A stretch of 64,000 nt of DNA from an uncultured Lachnospiraceae bacterium (lineage in GTDB: Bacteria; Bacillota; Clostridia; Lachnospirales; Lachnospiraceae). The stretch is taken from positions 31,391-95,390 of the forward strand of contig CAMXIK010000014.1 of NCBI GenBank assembly GCA_947243855.1, in the 5' to 3' direction. Below are positions 62,058-64,000 of the stretch, piece after piece. How positions within the stretch are numbered: position 1 is the stretch's first letter; every line of letters begins with the position of its first letter. The notes below the pieces were generated by a model, which did not search any database, had not been told where the DNA came from, and was given only the letters and a program-made list of their open reading frames with translations. The position numbers and the translations under genes are program-made.

Positions 62058-62252
62058 TTATTCACTCAAATCGCACAGATACTGCTTTACCTTATCGACA
62101 GAATATAGAACTCGCCTGCCTATACAGATTCTGGCTTCCGCCTGCTCTCCTATCTTTCGGGCTGTTGCCCGTCCGCAAGAAAGCATGGCGGATAATCTTT
62201 CAATATCAACCGTTATCTGTTCATTTGATTCACGAAATGCTGTCTTGTTCAT
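62058..62252 (-). CDS. Excisionase-like small DNA-binding protein
   Basis: The 64-residue protein (from ATG 62252, with AAGGAGGG upstream) has a helix-turn-helix (IERLSAMLSCGRATARKIGEQAEARI) followed by the basic RRVLYSVDKVKQYL motif of MerR-like excisionases (Tn916 Xis/DUF6462 type). It should direct the integrase toward excision. It lies 114 bases upstream of the integrase start. Confidence 0.88.
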   Translation of the reverse strand: MNKTAFRESNEQITVDIERLSAMLSCGRATARKIGEQAEARICIGRRVLYSVDKVKQYLCDLSE

Positions 62253-62314
62253 AGTCTTTCCCTCCTTGAAGAAATAATATATAATCACTGTTCAGATACA
62301 TATGGTTCACAATA

Positions 62315-63611
62315 TTAGCTGTTATCTCTGTTGCGGATTGTCTCGGCAACCATATCTTCCGTATATCCACAGTTCTGTAAAAATTCTTTTGTCTTATCAG
62401 ACACTTCGTCCATCGTCTGCGGTAGCACCTTCCTTGGAAGCTTTGCATCTAGTTCTCCCACAATGCCAACTTCGCATAACCGGTCAATAAAGTGGTTAGC
62501 TCTATTCCAGCCATAGCCAAATGCTTTCATAACAGCGTTGCAGGATATCTCATTCTGCCCTAACGCCCAGAGCATAATTTGCGCAAACATTCTCCTGTCT
62601 GCATCCTGTTTTGAATGGTTCGAGTTACCATTTAGATCAACCGCCAAATCATCTCCCATGTCCCTGCTTGAATTATCAGAAAGATTAATTCTATATTTAC
62701 CAATTGAGAGACGAAAGGATGAAGTCTTAATGCTCTGAATTACTTGATTAAGCTCACTGGATGTTATATATGTACCCTGAATCCGTTTCAGTTCTGAAAA
62801 TTCTAAAGATTTAAAATACATATCTCCTTTGCCTAATAAATTTTCAGCACCACGCTCATCAAGTATCGTTTCCGAATAATTTCTTTTAGCACACTTAAAT
62901 GCTATCCTTCCTGTAATGTTTCCCAAATCAACCTTCATGTTCTGCGTTGTTGGATTTTGGGCGGCAAGTACCACATGCATCTTGGCGTGTCGTCCCCGCT
63001 GTAACAAAGCTGATACTGCATCAGTCATTAGTTTGACCATCCGCTTGTCTTCCACCCCCACAAAAAGAGCGGGAAACTCATCAATAACAAGCACTAGCCT
63101 TGAGAGTTTCTTGAAAGTCTCATTGTCACTACTTTGTATGGTAATGCGTCTCTCCATCTCGTTTCGTAACTTCTCTAAAACCTGACTTGCTCTATTTCTG
63201 TCCCGTATCACAGGACATGATAAATGTGGAACTCCTTCAAATGGAAGCAAATCAGACGCTCCAACATCAATTAAAATCAGATTGACACGAGAAGGACGTT
63301 TTCTGTATATGATGCTAGTAATCAAAACCTTCACTCCCACAGTCTTTCCCGAATTAGTCGCACCTGCTACTAAAAGATGCGGCAATTTACTCAAGTCAAC
63401 GATTATCAGCCTGCCAACAGCATCAAAACCAACCACATATGGCAGTAACATCTTATTGCAGGCATCTAAGTATTGTGGGCTGCAAAAAATTTGAGGCAAA
63501 TGATCATACACAATTTCTTGATCCGATGCAACAATGTAAATAGTGAAATCTTGTTTAAACGTTTGGAACAAAGGAAGTTTTAGTCTAAGCTGTACATCTG
63601 ATAAACGAGGA
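62315..63611 (-). pseudogene. FtsK/SpoIIIE-type DNA translocase, 5' end lost to IS insertion
   Basis: The frame covers about 430 residues with an FtsK ATPase core: VDLSKLPHLLVAGATNSGKT (Walker A), LILIDVGASDLLPFEG, LVLVIDEFPALF (Walker B) and LLQRGRHAKMHVVLAAQNPT. A C-terminal winged-helix-like segment resembling FtsK gamma follows (ILWALGQNEISCNAVMKAFGYGWNRANHFIDRL). The usual N-terminal membrane part is absent. In-frame codons continue back to about 63611, where IS256-family sequence begins, so the gene was interrupted. Only weak internal starts (TTG at 63571) remain. In conjugative elements this protein couples DNA to the transfer channel. Confidence 0.8.
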
Positions 63612-63632
63612 CTGTCCCAAAGTTTGTGTAAA

Positions 63633-63672
63633 CCTCCGGACTGATGTAAGATAAAACTACACAGTCTGGAGG
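63633..63672 (+). promoter_or_regulatory. Hairpin masking the transposase ribosome binding site
   Basis: CCTCCGGACTG (63633-63643) pairs with CAGTCTGGAGG (63662-63672), 11 bp with one G-U. The second arm contains the GGAGG ribosome binding site of the transposase, so mRNA read in from outside the IS would hide it. Confidence 0.6.
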
Positions 63673-63681
63673 TATTTTATT

Positions 63682-64000
63682 ATGGCAAGAAGAAAAGAAA
63701 GCCCACAAAAAGCAGCCATGCGGGAAATGATGAGTGGGTATCTGAAAGAGAACGATATCAGCATCAAAGACGGTACAGACGTCAACGCCGTCATGCGTGA
63801 CATGATGTCCGTCCTTTTAGAAGGTGTACTGGATCAGGAACTGGATGAGGAACTGGGCTACTCAAAGTATGATTACAGGAACAAGGACACCGGTAACAGC
63901 AGGAACGGCCATTCCACAAAGACCATGCACACCAGTTACGGGGACATGGAAATGGCTGTCCCCCGTGACCGCAATGGCGAGTATGAGCCGCAGCTCATCA
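63682..64000 (+). CDS. IS256-family (Mutator) transposase, partial
   Basis: The frame is open to the window end, giving 106 residues. It matches the N-terminal part of IS256-type transposases: VMRDMMSVLLEGVLDQELDEELGYSKYD, then NSRNGHSTKT and VPRDRNGEYEPQ. The DDE catalytic residues are beyond the window. Start fixed by GGAGG nine bases ahead. Confidence 0.93.
   Translation, partial: MARRKESPQKAAMREMMSGYLKENDISIKDGTDVNAVMRDMMSVLLEGVLDQELDEELGYSKYDYRNKDTGNSRNGHSTKTMHTSYGDMEMAVPRDRNGEYEPQLI

Larger units (their letters stand above)
60683..64000. mobile_element. End of an integrated element (int-xis-FtsK-like), continues past window
   Basis: A tyrosine integrase, an excisionase-like gene and an FtsK-type translocase follow in the order seen at the end of Tn916-like conjugative elements. 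The integrase end abuts the clpB promoter region. An IS256-family element is inserted in it. The other end of the element lies outside the window. Confidence 0.75.
63610..64000 (+). mobile_element. IS256-family insertion sequence, left part
   Basis: The left end is placed near 63610 because FtsK-like coding sequence stops making sense there and an IS-type end (ACTGTCCCAAAGTTTGTGT) follows. The transposase gene begins at 63682. The right end and target duplication are outside the window. Confidence 0.75.

Overview
The window looks like chromosome from a low-to-mid GC anaerobic Firmicute, most probably a gut Lachnospiraceae (Clostridium cluster XIVa). The reasons are the gene families present (DUF4364, DUF4250, DUF6773 next to a CPBP protease, clostridial-type S8 protease, DUF975, ASKHA/2Fe-2S protein), strong GGAGG ribosome binding sites, a CIRCE site at clpB, and the rho-rpmE-DUF1385-prmC-prfA gene order. 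I see no rRNA, tRNA or CRISPR array.

Layout. 1-3.4 kb: the 3' part of a large gene I do not recognise and an OFA-type MFS transporter. 3.5-16 kb: a carbohydrate region. It holds a lipoprotein GH13 alpha-amylase, a MalEFG-like ABC importer without its own ATPase, a divergent LacI regulator, an intracellular GH53 galactanase in an operon with a 612-residue unknown protein and a zinc-ribbon protein, and a secreted lipoprotein GH53 galactanase. A second LacI gene at 18.9-19.9 kb carries in its own promoter a near-identical copy of the operator found in the galactanase operon promoter, so it probably controls that operon. 15.4-25.7 kb: a Cys/His-repeat secreted protein, an Rpn-type nuclease, two methyl-accepting chemotaxis proteins, a secreted ComEC-like metallohydrolase and a D-Ala-D-Ala carboxypeptidase.

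25.8-29.8 kb is a visibly AT-rich island. It encodes a 1017-residue protein with a PD-(D/E)XK nuclease domain fused to a NACHT NTPase and a helical C-terminus, followed by a two-gene operon (67-residue protein plus zeta-type kinase) whose promoter carries a perfect 22-bp palindrome. This is the best candidate for an uncharacterised anti-phage system in the window.

29.9-57.6 kb is mostly chromosomal: a subtilisin divergent from an AraC regulator, an XRE-DUF6773-CPBP cassette, a YeiH transporter, nth, a five-gene operon starting with a hemerythrin-CheX-REC fusion and including an S1-domain protein, the prfA/prmC/rpmE/rho cluster, malic enzyme, and a VanRS-like two-component operon (DUF975, regulator, kinase, deacetylase) preceded by 11-bp-phased direct repeats that suit an OmpR/PhoB-type regulator. 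A 56-residue DUF4250 gene overlaps the TTG start of the ASKHA/2Fe-2S gene.

57.9-64 kb: clpB under a CIRCE/sigma-A promoter, then the end of an integrated element lying just upstream of clpB. The element shows a Tn916-like integrase with a one-base frameshift, an excisionase-like protein, and an FtsK/SpoIIIE translocase whose 5' end is cut off by an IS256-family insertion that runs out of the window.
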